Shown here piece by piece: positions 46,851 to 58,058 of a DNA stretch of 64,000 nt. Position 1 is the stretch's first letter. Each line of letters opens with the position of its first letter. A program made the position numbers and the translations under genes. The DNA comes from Tigriopus japonicus (taxonomy: Eukaryota; Arthropoda; Copepoda; Harpacticoida; Harpacticidae): contig JAAGOF010000055.1 of NCBI GenBank assembly GCA_010645155.1, positions 2,086,072-2,150,071 of the forward strand, written 5' to 3'. The notes below the pieces were generated by a model. The model was given only the letters and a program-made list of their open reading frames with translations. It had not been told where the DNA came from and did no database searches.

Positions 46851-48794
46851 TTTCACTGGGTTTTGTTGAACATTCAAAGACAACAACGGATGTTAGCTCT
46901 TTGCCTTCCTCGAACCGACTGATGAGCGTCAGCCCGCGGTTGAGCCAGCGCGATCTTCAGCACGGAGATTTTTCGCACTGCTTCGCGAACGCTCGCCTTT
47001 TGAGCGATCAGTTCACATGGCACACAGACCTCCACATGCACCTTGAACAGGTGGATACCCTGAAATACATGTTAGCTGAGAAGACACGGGTTAAAAGACA
47101 GGCGTCAGATTTTGCATTCGAGTTGTGTTCAACATGGATAATTGAATCAGGGGCATCTTCGGAGTCGGTCGTGGCCCCGTGGGTCTTGTGGGGAGAAGAG
47201 ATTTTAGATTGATATACCCATTTGATATGTTTCCATCTGAGCAAACACGTTCAAGATTCTTAGGGTGCTGTTGGTACGTGTATGTATGGGAGAAGGGTGG
47301 GAATAAGGGCTAAAGGATACCATTGGAAGTTGCCTTCTCATGGTCATCACACTTCAATTGAGGAGCCTTTTGAGCTACAATGTTTCTGTAGTGTGAGTTA
47401 AAAGGAACTCTTCTGACGACCTGTGGCTAAAGGCTTCTGAATGAGTGACTCTTGAAAGCACCAAAGCACTACTTGTCATCTTCTGGAGTGAAAGATGAGT
47501 TCTAATTAGAAAAATATGGTTAAAGTTAGACTTAGGAACATCGTCCGTCACCACCTACATTATTCTTATAACGTGAGCTATTCTGATATGAAAGGACGCA
47601 TTTTACCTGTTATGTAAAGACCCACAAAAATGAGGAACATTTATTTTATTTCATGCGATCGAAAATCCCCACTATTTGTTTGAGGATTTGAGTTTTCATA
47701 TATCTAGAGATTTTTTTTGTTTCTAACATTAATAACTCGGCAGCTGATCAAGAAGACCAACAAGTATTCCATTAATTTAATTCAACAGGAGTAAATAATC
47801 GCTAGATATGTTTTAACTAGACTTACTTGGAATATTAGTTATTTCAATATATTTCTAGCTGTATAACTTTCAATCTGGATATGACTTTGAAAAAAGTAGT
47901 AAATCAAAGCCTTCCTCTTGGTTTTCCGGGGCATAAAAACATCTCGTAGTGTAGAGGAACTTTCATGTAAACTTGTTACGAATTCTTAAATTCCGAGTTC
48001 AGTCAACTCTATATGTAACGAATACACATTAAGTTAACATTTCCAACATGTGAACATGGCTCTTGAAATCAGTTATCACAACAAAAAACTACCTCTTCTT
48101 GCTGGGCAGGAACGATTCCCGTCTAGTTTGTTAATCAGTTTTCCCTCACTCATTTATTATCACGATTTAAATCAACTTAGAATAAAGCCTACTTTCTTGT
48201 CATCATTTATGGAGTCGTAATCCTTGTTCTCGTCGTCCTATCCCTTCGGATATCCAGTCCAAAATCGACGTAAAAGGTTTCAAAGGCGCCACCGGAAATT
48301 CCAATTTGAACTATGTCGCTCGACCATACGTTCATCGAGCACACATACACACTGTACAAGCTATCTGAGGAATTGAGGCCCTTCGCCATATCCCATTGCT
48401 GTTCTTGTCAAGAGGGGCAATCAGTTTCACTTTTTACTGTGTGCCAGTGCAAACGGAACGGATGAAGGCACAAGAAGAGACGGACAGATGAATGGATGGA
48501 TGGATGATTTTCTTCTCTGTGCGTGTGAGTGCTTCTCCTTCCTCCTCTCTGTCCGTGTCTACTGCTGTATATTGTAGATCCGAGGCTGCTACGAGGACAC
48601 TCCATTCGTGGAATTGGACCCTCTTTGTTTGCTCTGTGTTTGGAGAAGAAGGCCTCCTTGATCGCTCAAGTCCTCAATTGCAGACTACAAATACTATTAC
48701 GACTTCCACGCTTCGTAAAGCACCCACTGGTAGTTGAGACGGCTAGTGAAAATATGGTGCCCCCTCCTCAGTCTGATAGTGTTCCAATCAAAAC
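46851..48794. other. Divergent intergenic region
   Basis: This lies between the start of ID-like gene 3 (-) and the VMO-I gene (+). No coding exon or known repeat was recognised. Confidence 0.5.
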
Positions 48795-49554
48795 ATGACC
48801 AAGTTCGGTTCCCACGTGCTGCTCGTCCTGCTCTTGGGTAAGGATCGACTCTCTACTAACTGATTCACACCCCCTTTCAGCCTTGTTTAACACTGCCTAA
48901 AGGTCTCTTGAAGGAAACATGGGCCGAATACAACCTCACGGACTACGTTATCCGACCCATTTCGTTGAACACTCGGGGTAGTGTGGGTCCAGGTCGGGTG
49001 TGCCCACCCAATGAAGTGGCCGTGGGATTTCGCATGAAGATCCAGGACTTTTCCGAGATGAGAGACAACACGGCCTTGAATGCCATTCGATTGATCTGCA
49101 GCAAAGGAGGCGAGGTCATTTCCTCCGAGGGAGCCAACGGCGAATGGACCGATATCTTGAAATGTCAAGGCAAAGGTGACTACGTGACGGGAGTGAAGAT
49201 TCTCACCGAGAAATGGCAAGGATGGGGTAAGTAACGACGAATACCACCATTATCCTGGAATAGCCCCTAATCATTATGTTCTCCGCTTTAGAAGAGGACG
49301 ATGTGGGGGCGATTGATTTCGAAGGCATCTGCGCGTCCGATATCCGCCTTCGTCATCGATCCGTGAAATCCTGGGTGCAAGAACGTGGCCTTTGGAGTGA
49401 CGAGAAACGGTGTCCAAAAGGTGCCCCCGCAATTTGTGGCATCAAGACCCGGGTGGATTTTGAGCGGTTGGAACACGAGACCCCGGATAGCAAGAACGAT
49501 AAGGCAGGGTTGACGGAAGTCCAGTTCAAATGCTGCCAAGTGGATGAGCCCTAG
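48795..49554 (+). CDS. Vitelline membrane outer layer protein 1 (VMO-I) family secreted protein
   Basis: Three exons: 48795-48837, 48903-49226 and 49292-49554. Both junctions are phase 1 and both introns are about 65 bp; the product is 209 aa. An upstream AG at 48880 would bring an in-frame stop, so the acceptor CTGCCTAAAG was chosen. Residues 1-22 are a signal peptide (MTKFGSHVLLVLLLGLL). The body has the three-fold VMO-I pattern: DNTALNAIRLIC, then WTDILKCQGKGDYVTG, then CPKGAPAICGIKTR and LTEVQFKCC, with conserved cysteines and tryptophans. Human VMO1 is 202 aa, so the length fits. VMO-I forms a beta-prism and is secreted onto egg envelopes in birds; its role in invertebrates is unclear. 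An extracellular location is well supported, the precise function is not. Confidence 0.88.
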
Positions 49555-50802
49555 TTGATAAAGAATGTCAAAGAATTGCTTGAATCGTACAACCTTGAAC
49601 TGTAATTAGAGGAACATGTGGCTCCTTGAGCCGACACACAAATATATTTTTTGCCTCCTCCTCCATCTCCTCCTCGTCGCCCTCCTCTAGAGCCTAATAC
49701 AGAAATAGCCGATTTTTACATTGCATTACCTTCCTACATCTCATTCTAAGAATGGGCGGTCGAGATGGTAACAAGCCAGTTCGAAACAAAACACTCATTT
49801 GAAACCTGTCATTTCTGGTATGAATTACTCGCGTCAAAAACCGTCCCAAATCAAAGAGTCACCCGTCTGCTGCAGTGTTTGGTGTGCTGATAGTTACGAG
49901 AATTATTGTCCCAACGAGTCTTCTTTGTACTTAATGGCTGACTGGTCTCTCAATTCCGTTCACATTTGGTCATCCCGCTCGTCTCGAAACGTCCCTCCCA
50001 CCCACGCCCCTTTCTTCTCCCCCATCTCTCCTCCAACTTCACTCGATGGAATCTCCTCACCCACTCTCAAGCCAAGTAGAAACTCAATTTTCGAGTTCTA
50101 CATTGCAACAAGGGGAAGAAGGACCTACCATCTGCAATTTTTTTCGCCTCTCTCGTCGATAAATTGGCAATCATTCGGTGGTTGAGTTGACTAATGTATT
50201 ACTTAGGGATTGGCGAAGACCCATAGAGATGCTAAAATTGTTTCTGGCCTTTGAAATGAGCTAAATGTTTGTCCAACACTTCCAACTGGAGGGGAAATTC
50301 TGCTTGAAAACGAGTTTCATCGGTACTAACTCAATTGTCAGAATGTGGGTGGACGACGTTCACGTTCACGATGGAAGTGGACATGAAAGTCAAACATAAG
50401 CCGAAGTAAAATGAAGCAGATGAATAGGTTTGTGCTGCCGTAGACTGGAAACTGTCCCACCAAGATGTTTTCAGATACCACTGGGAATTTCAATTTATTA
50501 AACGAGTTATCAAACAACACTAATCGCAGCATACTTTTCACACTCATCTCTCATCCTCATGCAACTCGACATACACACGTGGTTTTAATCTTTTTTTGGG
50601 ACTCACTTTTGAGTGCCAACTGATTAAAGAGCAGATACACTGGACGGAATATCTGGCGAGGCAGGTTATTCTTGATGGACTCAAGCTCATCGAAAACGTT
50701 CAACTTAAAATAAATCACACTTAACGTAGACCAGTAGTACAAGGGATCAAGATCACAAGAAGTAAGTAGACACTTGAGGGAGAGGGAATCTTCGTATTTC
50801 CA
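49555..50802. other. Convergent intergenic region
   Basis: This holds the 3' ends of the VMO-I gene (+) and ARL3 (-). A minus-strand AATAAA at 50499-50494 fits a 305-bp ARL3 3' UTR. An open frame at 50557-50802 (-) continues in ARL3's own frame past its stop (see findings). Confidence 0.5.
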
Positions 50803-51342
50803 TCACTTTTTCACGGTCTTGCAGACCCATTCCATGCCATCCTTGACACCCTCTCCAGAGGAGGCTGAACAAGCTTGGATTTGCCAAGCCCGATCCTTGA
50901 TTTGGTGAAGACCAAGGCCTTCAGCAATGTTACTGGCTGCGGCCGCGCCAATCAGATCCTGCTTATTGGCAAAGATCAGCAAAGGGACCTCGTTGAGCTT
51001 GTCTTCACAGAGAAGCTCTTGAAGCTCGTGTCCCGTTTCCTCGAAGCGTTTCGTGTCCGCCGAGTCGATCACATAAATGAGGATATCTGTGTTCTCAAAG
51101 TAGTTCCGCCAATAGGGGCGGATCTTCCTCTGCCCTCCAATGTCCCAAACGTTCAGTTTGAATCCATCGGATTGGACGGATTTGATGTTGAATCCTTGGG
51201 TGGGTGTGATGTGGGTGGTCTCTTCGGAGGCCAATTGCTTGAGGATAGTCGTCTTGCCTGCATTGTCCAAGCCAAGAAGAAGGATCCTTAATTCACGGTC
51301 AGGCGAGGATTTGAGTTTTCGAAGGATCGACAACAACCCCAT
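50803..51342 (-). CDS. ARL3: ADP-ribosylation factor-like GTPase 3
   Basis: A single intronless frame of 179 aa from an ATG at 51342 matches ARL3 almost residue for residue along its length. It has the N-terminal helix [13 protein letters not shown]-loop GLDNAGKT (24-31), the switch I sequence [14 protein letters not shown], switch [15 protein letters not shown], and guanine-specificity motif NKQD. Gly2 is present, but ARL3 proteins are normally not myristoylated and use the amphipathic helix. In other animals GTP-ARL3 releases lipidated cargo from PDE6D and UNC119 inside cilia; ARL13B is its exchange factor and RP2 its GAP. Absence of introns is noteworthy, but the frame is intact with conserved motifs, so it is not an obvious retropseudogene. 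RPGRIP1L, also ciliary, is 35 kb away. Confidence 0.95.
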   Translation of the reverse strand: MGLLSILRKLKSSPDRELRILLLGLDNAGKTTILKQLASEETTHITPTQGFNIKSVQSDGFKLNVWDIGGQRKIRPYWRNYFENTDILIYVIDSADTKRFEETGHELQELLCEDKLNEVPLLIFANKQDLIGAAAASNIAEGLGLHQIKDRAWQIQACSASSGEGVKDGMEWVCKTVKK

Positions 51343-53426
51343 GATGTTAGGATCAGGAGGGAAACCAGCCCAATCAAAGATGGACTAACTCTCTCGCTCT
51401 CTTTTGGCTTTATTCAGTTTAGCTACCTGGCATAACTTCATTAAGCTTTCCCCAGAATGACTTGGTACAAGGTGTACAGGTAGTTGCGAACCTCATGCAA
51501 CTCTCTCTCTACGTAGTAAGTATGTATACACGTAGCTTCTCCAACATCTGAGGGGAACTCGCGGCTTTCTAACAAGTTCCAAATGCCTCGAGCTGATCAG
51601 TCGGCTCTGATAGAAAAAACACATTCAAGTTATGCGACCAAATCCGACAATTAGAAAGGGAAAGCCTCGTCCGAATCAATCATCGTGGTTTGTCTTTTGA
51701 GCACGTTCATCAAGCACGAGGGCTTGAAACGCGAAAATTCATTTATAGCAATGGTTGTCAACCCCGAACTCGAGAGTTCGGGCCTAAAAGTTGTCTCGAA
51801 CAGTTGAAGGATTATACATTAACTAGCATGCATGGTGCAGGTAGTCAAGTGTGCTGCTATCCATCTTTTTCCGTCGACCAACATTCTTGTTGTGTCCCTT
51901 CTCATTTCTTGCCGTTCGAATATGGATCAAAGCGGATTATGCACTCGAGAAACGCTTTAGATATGCCGAGATAAGACCCAGGGAATTTAGGATGATGGGG
52001 TGTAAATAGGTCGGTATCCTTTGATGCCTAAAGGGTTGGAAAAGGCACCATTGAAACAGTTGAGAAGGTTTCTGACGCCAGAGCCATCTCTGTTTGGCCT
52101 TTTTTATGACTATTGTGCATTCCATCGCGTTTTTTTTCGTCGGCTCGTTCGTTCGTCATCATTATTTTCTTCACACATGACATGCCATGCTATTATTATT
52201 ACCTACACATTGTACAGTGCGAGTATACTGACTACCAGTAATAGGGGCCATATACGACACTGAAGGCAGCACGTGGAATCGTCGGCGGGAACACGACTAG
52301 AAGACGAAGAAGAAGAAGAAGAGCCTCACCAAAACGAGGCTTCTTCCTCTCCACCAACGACCACTTTATTATTCCGTGTTCTTTGGGTCGTCAACAACTA
52401 TCTCCTAGTTCTCGGTCTTCTGCAGTGCCCATCAGAAACCCCTGCTCGCATCATTGACACGATTTTCCCCCGAATCGTTAGGACTTGGGATGTTCGGGTA
52501 TTGATAGAGTAATCCTTCAAGTTTCTATCCAATAATCATGATTTCATCAACACTCGATCAAATTTGGGATCCCATTTTTGTCCCAAACAAGGCTGAAACT
52601 CATTCAAAGCAGGTCTACCTCGCCCAAACAACGAACGGTCTCTTGGGAACTGTTTCCGTGTTCGAGCCAAACAAAAAGAATTCCACGAACTGCCAACGTT
52701 CGAATGTGTTCCATGATTAATGAATTTAGTAGTAGTTCCCTCCGTTTACTATTTCGCGTGCCCCTAAAAAAGAAATGACTTTTGGGGGGTCTTAACTCTC
52801 AGGAAGCCCTCGTTCTCATCATTTCCATCAAACAATCATTATTAGGCGGTTCAAGCCTGATGAAGCACGTTCCCTCACGAAGAGGTCTTTTCAGAGAGAA
52901 GGATAATTTTTTGGGTAGAAAATACTCGTCGTGTACATTTCGGAAAACCTCTAAAGCTCACTGGGCGAACTAATCGAATTGTCAAAAGGACTTGGGGTGG
53001 TATATATTTGAATTATCAAGGCATTGTTTGCTACGATTACTATATAGAGTTTTTAGCTGATAAGCCCGTGAGCTAAGCGAGGGTAAAGGGCTCATTCATC
53101 ACTAACAATAGACCTCTATATATTGCACCAATGCACACGAAACGGGATTCATTGGATCTATTATTCAGGTTTTGACAGTCTCTGCAGTAGTTGTTACTGG
53201 GTTAACTGTACCAACACGCAAATGGAACATTTTGGAAATAGTCGGTGACGAGAGGGAATAACAATAGAGAAAAAACCATAGATTTTGCATCATTAATCAC
53301 CACCACAACCACAAATATTCTCCATCCACCAAGATCCATAATAGAAAAAATACTATTTGATAGATTTTCTTCTCATGGGGATCACAGTGCTCCATTTATT
53401 GTTAAATCTTCTTCAACAACCTTTAA
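51343..53426. other. Intergenic region between ARL3 and the ARL-like gene
   Basis: No gene was recognised. It contains the ARL3 promoter side and the 3' flank of the divergent ARL-like gene. A GAAGAA-rich run lies at about 52300-52320. Confidence 0.5.
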
Positions 53427-53981
53427 TCATGATTTACGAAGACTTTTCCGAGAGCTTGCTCCAAATCCTGTCATCAATGTAGCCCAATCCAAAATTTCAT
53501 CCACTCCGAGCAACGTGAAGGCTGATCCACATTTTAAATACACCCGATCCAATTCCATTAATCTAAGTTTGTTACTAATGTCTTTCACACGATCGGCTCC
53601 AACCCGATCGACTTTGTTGGCAAACACGAGAATCTCTTTCATGGCTAAATCAGGATGATCGAGGATCTCTTGGAACAGCCTTTGAACCTCTCGCATACGC
53701 CGATAATCAGCGGAAGCATCAACCACAAACACCACTAAATCCACCTCTGAATACAAAATGGGCCAAGCTTCTTGGTCCGCCCCACTCAAGTCGTAGAATT
53801 CGTAGCACGCCTTTGGGTGGGCTATTTGCAGGGTTCGCACTTGGAGGCCTTGGGTGGGTTCGATCTCTTCCAAACCCTTGCGCATCAGCACTTGAATGAT
53901 GGACGACTTGCCGACGGATTCGGATCCGAGGAATAAGATTTTAACCGGTTTCGGAGACTTGGACCCCAAACAGCTAAACAT
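53427..53981 (-). CDS. Divergent ARL-type small GTPase
   Basis: An intronless frame of 184 aa from an ATG at 53981. The P-loop GSESVGKSS (19-27) is intact. EPTQGLQVRTL (41-51) resembles switch I of ARL2/ARL3. The switch II motif is DLSGADQ (64-70) instead of DxGGQ, so the second glycine is replaced and the usual catalytic Gln is displaced by two residues. NKVD (122-125) and the CGSA motif near the C-terminus preserve guanine recognition. There is no Gly2 (it begins MFSCLG), so no myristoylation is expected. It probably binds GTP, but intrinsic hydrolysis and switching may be altered. It could be a lineage-specific ARL or a strongly diverged known one; I cannot name it. It lies 169 bp downstream of MTG2 on the same strand. 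Confidence 0.82.
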   Translation of the reverse strand: MFSCLGSKSPKPVKILFLGSESVGKSSIIQVLMRKGLEEIEPTQGLQVRTLQIAHPKACYEFYDLSGADQEAWPILYSEVDLVVFVVDASADYRRMREVQRLFQEILDHPDLAMKEILVFANKVDRVGADRVKDISNKLRLMELDRVYLKCGSAFTLLGVDEILDWATLMTGFGASSRKSLRKS

Positions 53982-54144
53982 AACTCACAATGATCGGTTA
54001 GAGTTCCTGCTGTTCTTTGCCTTTCTCGGACTCTACTAAACCCGCTCAAAGTTTGTTAATGATGTCAGAACCAACATACAACACAATATCAATCAATCCA
54101 AGAAGATCCTTTACGTAAATACACGCTCACTTAAATTTTGGTCA

Positions 54145-54150
54145 TTTATT
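54145..54150 (-). terminator. Poly(A) signal directly after the MTG2 stop
   Basis: On the minus strand the stop TGA is followed at once by AATAAA, so the 3' UTR can only be a few tens of bases. Confidence 0.5.
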
Positions 54151-55864
54151 TCATTGGCTATTTTCTCTGGGATCTTTTTTGGCATTCTGATCGTACATGA
54201 CTTTGATATAGTCCAGAACATTGCGTAAGTTTGTTCCCACTTTACTGGAGATCGGGAAAACTGGCACATGTTCGTGGGTTTTGATATGATGAAGGAATCC
54301 CTCCAAATTGGGTTGAGCGCGTTCGTGATCGATTTTATTGGCCAGGATGGCGTGAGGACGTCGCGAAAGTCCCTGTTCGTATTGCTCCAGCTCGAATTTC
54401 AAGGTGTTCAATTGGTCCACAGGGTCCGAGTCAGAGAGATCAATAACGTAGAGAAGGCACAGACACCGCTCGATGTGTCGAAGAAACGAGATTCCTAGAC
54501 CCTGAGAACAAGACACAGCCAAAGTACTTTGTTAATGTTTTTAATATCAATACGAACTCATGAAGTGAATTTTGAATGGAGTAAAGCTATACATACACCA
54601 GCATCAAAATGCATACTCATTCTACGGAAATGCATTGAGAAACTGGTACGCCTATAATCGATATAATTTTGGCTTTTTCTTATGGTTCCGAATTTGCTCT
54701 CCACAGAAAACATATATAATTAGTTACTAATTAGTGCATTTGAGGGAGTTCATAAATAAATAATCATTCGATAGAAGGAAAGTACAAGCAAAAAGTTCAA
54801 GAAGGTTTCCGATTATCCCAGGAAATACCACTCTTATGGGTTTTCGTCGGTATCAAATCGCTAACCTTGTTTTTGTGGGCATCTCGAATGATGCCCGGAA
54901 TATCGGCCACAGAAACCTGCTCATAGTCGTCGTAATTCACTATGCCCACATATGGGTTCATGGTTGTGAAAGGATAGGCTGCAACCTTGGGCCGCGCTCG
55001 AGAAATTGCCCGAAGAAAGGTTGATTTGCCAGCATTGGGGAACCCAATCAACCCAACGTGAGCCATCATTCGCAACTCTAAACAAATAGAAATATAAATC
55101 AAACCAGCTATGCTCACATGTTCTTTAATATTCTCTTACCGATGTCGAAAACAAACGTTTCCCCTACTCCGCCCATTTCACACACTCGGGGCGTTTGACG
55201 CACGGAGCTCTTGAAAAACGTATTTCCTTTGCCTCCAGCCCCGCCTTTTGCAGCAATAAATGACGCCCCCTCTTCGACCAGTTCGCAAATTATTTCTCGT
55301 TCCATATTTCGGAAAACCGTGCCCACTGGGACGGGAATAATGTGGGGTTCTGCGTTTTTGCCGGTACAATTATCAGATCCACCATTCTTTCCATTTTGAG
55401 CAACAATCTTGCTTTTTAAATGCCCCAAGGAGGAAATACTCTGGGTAGCTAGAAAAATCGGATAATTAAACTTGGAACAACCTTCAACTTTGAAATTGTG
55501 CTCAACCTCGAAAAATAACATGTGCTCCATTTCCACCATCCCCTCCGTCAGGTCCGGCAAATTCATTCCCGAATATGCTGGACAAACTTAGGGATCCATT
55601 GCCTCCATTTCCAGCCCTCACAATGACTTGCCGCCAATCGACGAAGACGTTCGATCGACGCTTTTCGAGGTCGTCCCACGTTTTCGATGGTTTTCGCGGT
55701 CTCATTGGGACTACATCTGGTCTTAAACGTTCGTTGAAATATTTTGAGACATGGAGTGTCCGATTTGAGATTGTAGAACCCACTGCAAGGTCTTGTCCAA
55801 GATGAATGGGGTCTAGTTGGGCACAGATGTTGCGAATTCGGAGTATTCTCCGAGATGACCACAT
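54151..55864 (-). CDS. MTG2: Mitochondrial ribosome-associated Obg GTPase 2
   Basis: Four exons: 55864-55507, 55448-55140, 55077-54866 and 54501-54151. Introns are 58, 62 and 364 bp, and the product is 409 aa (human MTG2 is 406). Residues about 70-215 form the glycine-rich Obg fold ([40 protein letters not shown]). The G domain follows: P-loop GFPNAGKST (234-242), G3 [10 protein letters not shown], then [13 protein letters not shown], and G4 NKID. The first 65 residues are basic and Ser/Arg-rich, as expected for mitochondrial import. The first donor (GTTGAG) is weak, but using it restores the Obg core that is otherwise split by a stop. In other animals MTG2 assists maturation of the large mitoribosomal subunit. 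An AATAAA immediately follows the stop. The start lies 167 bp after LIAS. Confidence 0.93.
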
Positions 55865-55894
55865 CCTATCGCGATCTTGAAAAAGAGCAGAAGA
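55865..55894 (-). promoter_or_regulatory. Splice-acceptor-like tract just upstream of MTG2
   Basis: Reading the minus strand, TCTTCTGCTCTTTTTCAAG is followed by 11 bases and the MTG2 ATG. It is a strong 3' splice-site match with no coding exon upstream other than LIAS. It could serve a 5' UTR intron or spliced-leader trans-splicing. Confidence 0.45.
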
Positions 55895-55942
55895 TTGTTT
55901 TTGAAACCGTCACCAGAAACATTAAGGTGGGAATTGTACTAC

Positions 55943-55948
55943 TTTATT
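55943..55948 (-). terminator. Probable LIAS poly(A) signal
   Basis: AATAAA on the minus strand lies 83 bp after the LIAS stop and only 78 bp before the MTG2 start codon. Confidence 0.5.
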
Positions 55949-56031
55949 AACGAGCTTTAATGGGGTTTGATATATTCTCTTTAATGTGTTAAAATGTACT
56001 ACAACTGAAAGAATGAATGACATGTGTGATT

Positions 56032-58058
56032 TCAATTGGGTTGACCACTTCTTCGCTTCTCAACAATGTTCTTGAGGAAAAATTCACCGGCCTTGTAGGA
56101 GCTTCGAACCAGCGGACCCGATGCTGTGTACAAGAATCCCATGGCGTTGCCTACCTTCTCCCAATGGGCAAACTTTTCGGGCGTGACGTACTCTTTCACC
56201 TTCAAATGTCTCTTGGTGGGCTGCATATATTGGCCCAATGTGAGGCACTCAACCCCAACAGAGCGAAGATCTTTCATGGTTTGTTCCACTTCCTCATCCG
56301 TCTCACCTAAACAGACAAGGTCATGACTTTGTCAAATCCAGACGACTACTAAACATTCAAACCTACCTAACCCCAACATGATGCTGGTTTTGGTAACCAT
56401 GGTGCCGTTGTTGGCCATCTTGGCTCTCTTTAAAACCTCGAGGGTTTGTCGATACTTGGCTCTTCGATCACGCACAAACGGAGTAAGACGTTCCACGGTC
56501 TCGATATTATGGGCAAACACGTCCAATCCCGAATGAGCCACCACATCTACACCCTCAACGGATCCGCCAAAATCCGGGGACAGACACTCCACCATCAAAC
56601 TGGGTTTGTGCGCTTTTAATGCACGAATCGTGGCAGCGATGTGATTGGCTCCAGCATCGGGCAAATCATCGCGATCGACTGAGGTCAGCACCACGTAATC
56701 TAGACCCCATGCGGCCACAGCATGAGCAGTATTTTCGGGTTCGGCCGGATCTAATGGAGGCGGAGCTCGAGCCGTTTTCACAGAACAGAAACGACAACCC
56801 CGAGTGCACGTGTCTCCCATAAGCATGATGGTGGCCGTCGCAGTGCCACTCTCTCCGCCCCTGAAAATGATCAAAAATTGATACAATGTATTCATTTATC
56901 TTGGTAAATGACACGAGTATTTTAACCTTAACGATGCGGCAAGTTTCACAAAGATCATCGAAGTCTTGGGACAGGTCCCCAAGATAATTAAGCAGTACAA
57001 TCCAGACTCAAGTTTTCTCGGTTAGAACGTGGACCCCTTAAGAGTATAGTAAATGTGTTCTTGACATCATAGCAATATGTCGTTTTGAAGTTCATAAGTG
57101 ATTACGGCGGATTTAACCGATCCAGACATCAACATCGCCTAACTGTTCAGCAAAATGTTTTTGATCTAATTTTCAAAGCAAAGCTATACTTTGTTATTTG
57201 TTTTATACGTACTCGAATGGGGTGCAAACGTTTCATCGTTTCAGCGCAAATCAAATATTCAGAGCTTCATTCAAGTCATGGTGGGCCAAGGTCTAACGTT
57301 TTTGTTCCCGATCAACATCACTTTCATTGAAATGAGCTACGCTTAATCCAACCACCAAAATTTGTTCCATCGATCGACTCGGTAAAATTTAAGGTCCTTC
57401 AAATTTTAGCGCTTCAACGGCACAAGTTGGCTAGACCATTCCTTTTGCACTCGCTCTTTATGAACCTTTGCCGACTTTTGCCTCAACGATCTGATCAAAA
57501 CAAAAGCGTAATAATTTTTCAAAACCCCGCTGAAAGAAAGTAGAAGACCAAAGTTCCCGATTTCCACTTTTGACCCATTTCTAGTTAGCCTCTTTCTCAT
57601 TTCATTTCACTAGTACCTATCCTCATTTCTCACCAGCATTCGCCAATATTGGGACAACGAGCCTCTTCACAAACCGTGGCCAATTTGAGTCCGCGGAGAT
57701 CCTCTTTTAGTTTAGCAAAGTTGGCGCCCACGGGAATCTTGGTCTTGAGCCAGGGTGGGAGGCGGAGCCTTTGGGCACCGCCCTTAGGGTTCGGTTCCAA
57801 TTCGGACAACTTCAGAGGGGCTTGGTATTCGCGCCAAGTTTGATTGCGCGGCACCACACCCGCGATGAAATCACCCAAATCCGGACCGTCTTCCAAACGC
57901 GCAGAAGAAGATGAAGAAGCTCTCGAACTACTTTTACCATTGGAACCCTTTTCGGAATCCGCGGGTGCGGCTGTACTTAAAGGGCGTGCCACCGTCCATG
58001 AGGCGGCCCAAGGGAGGCGGGAATGACGCGGTGAGTACACCCGCCAACTCACATTCAT
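56032..58058 (-). CDS. LIAS: Mitochondrial lipoyl synthase
   Basis: Three exons, 58058-57634, 56860-56367 and 56306-56032, join in phases 2 and 1 to give 397 aa (human LIAS is 372). The first ATG in frame is at 58058; codons upstream in frame begin only with TTG. An Arg/Ser-rich N-terminus of about 45 residues fits mitochondrial import. The auxiliary iron-sulphur cluster motif [12 protein letters not shown] has cysteines at 130, 135 and 141. The radical-SAM motif CTRGCRFC has cysteines at 160, 164 and 167. Further signatures are [41 protein letters not shown] and the C-terminal [10 protein letters not shown] with its cluster-ligating serine. The enzyme inserts two sulphurs into octanoyl groups on GCSH and 2-oxoacid dehydrogenase E2 subunits. 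It leads a same-strand trio with MTG2 and the ARL-like gene. Confidence 0.95.

Noticed and set aside
48880..48902. Upstream acceptor TTTCAG for exon 2 of the VMO-I gene
   Set aside because: It would introduce an in-frame stop (GCC TAA) before the conserved domain.
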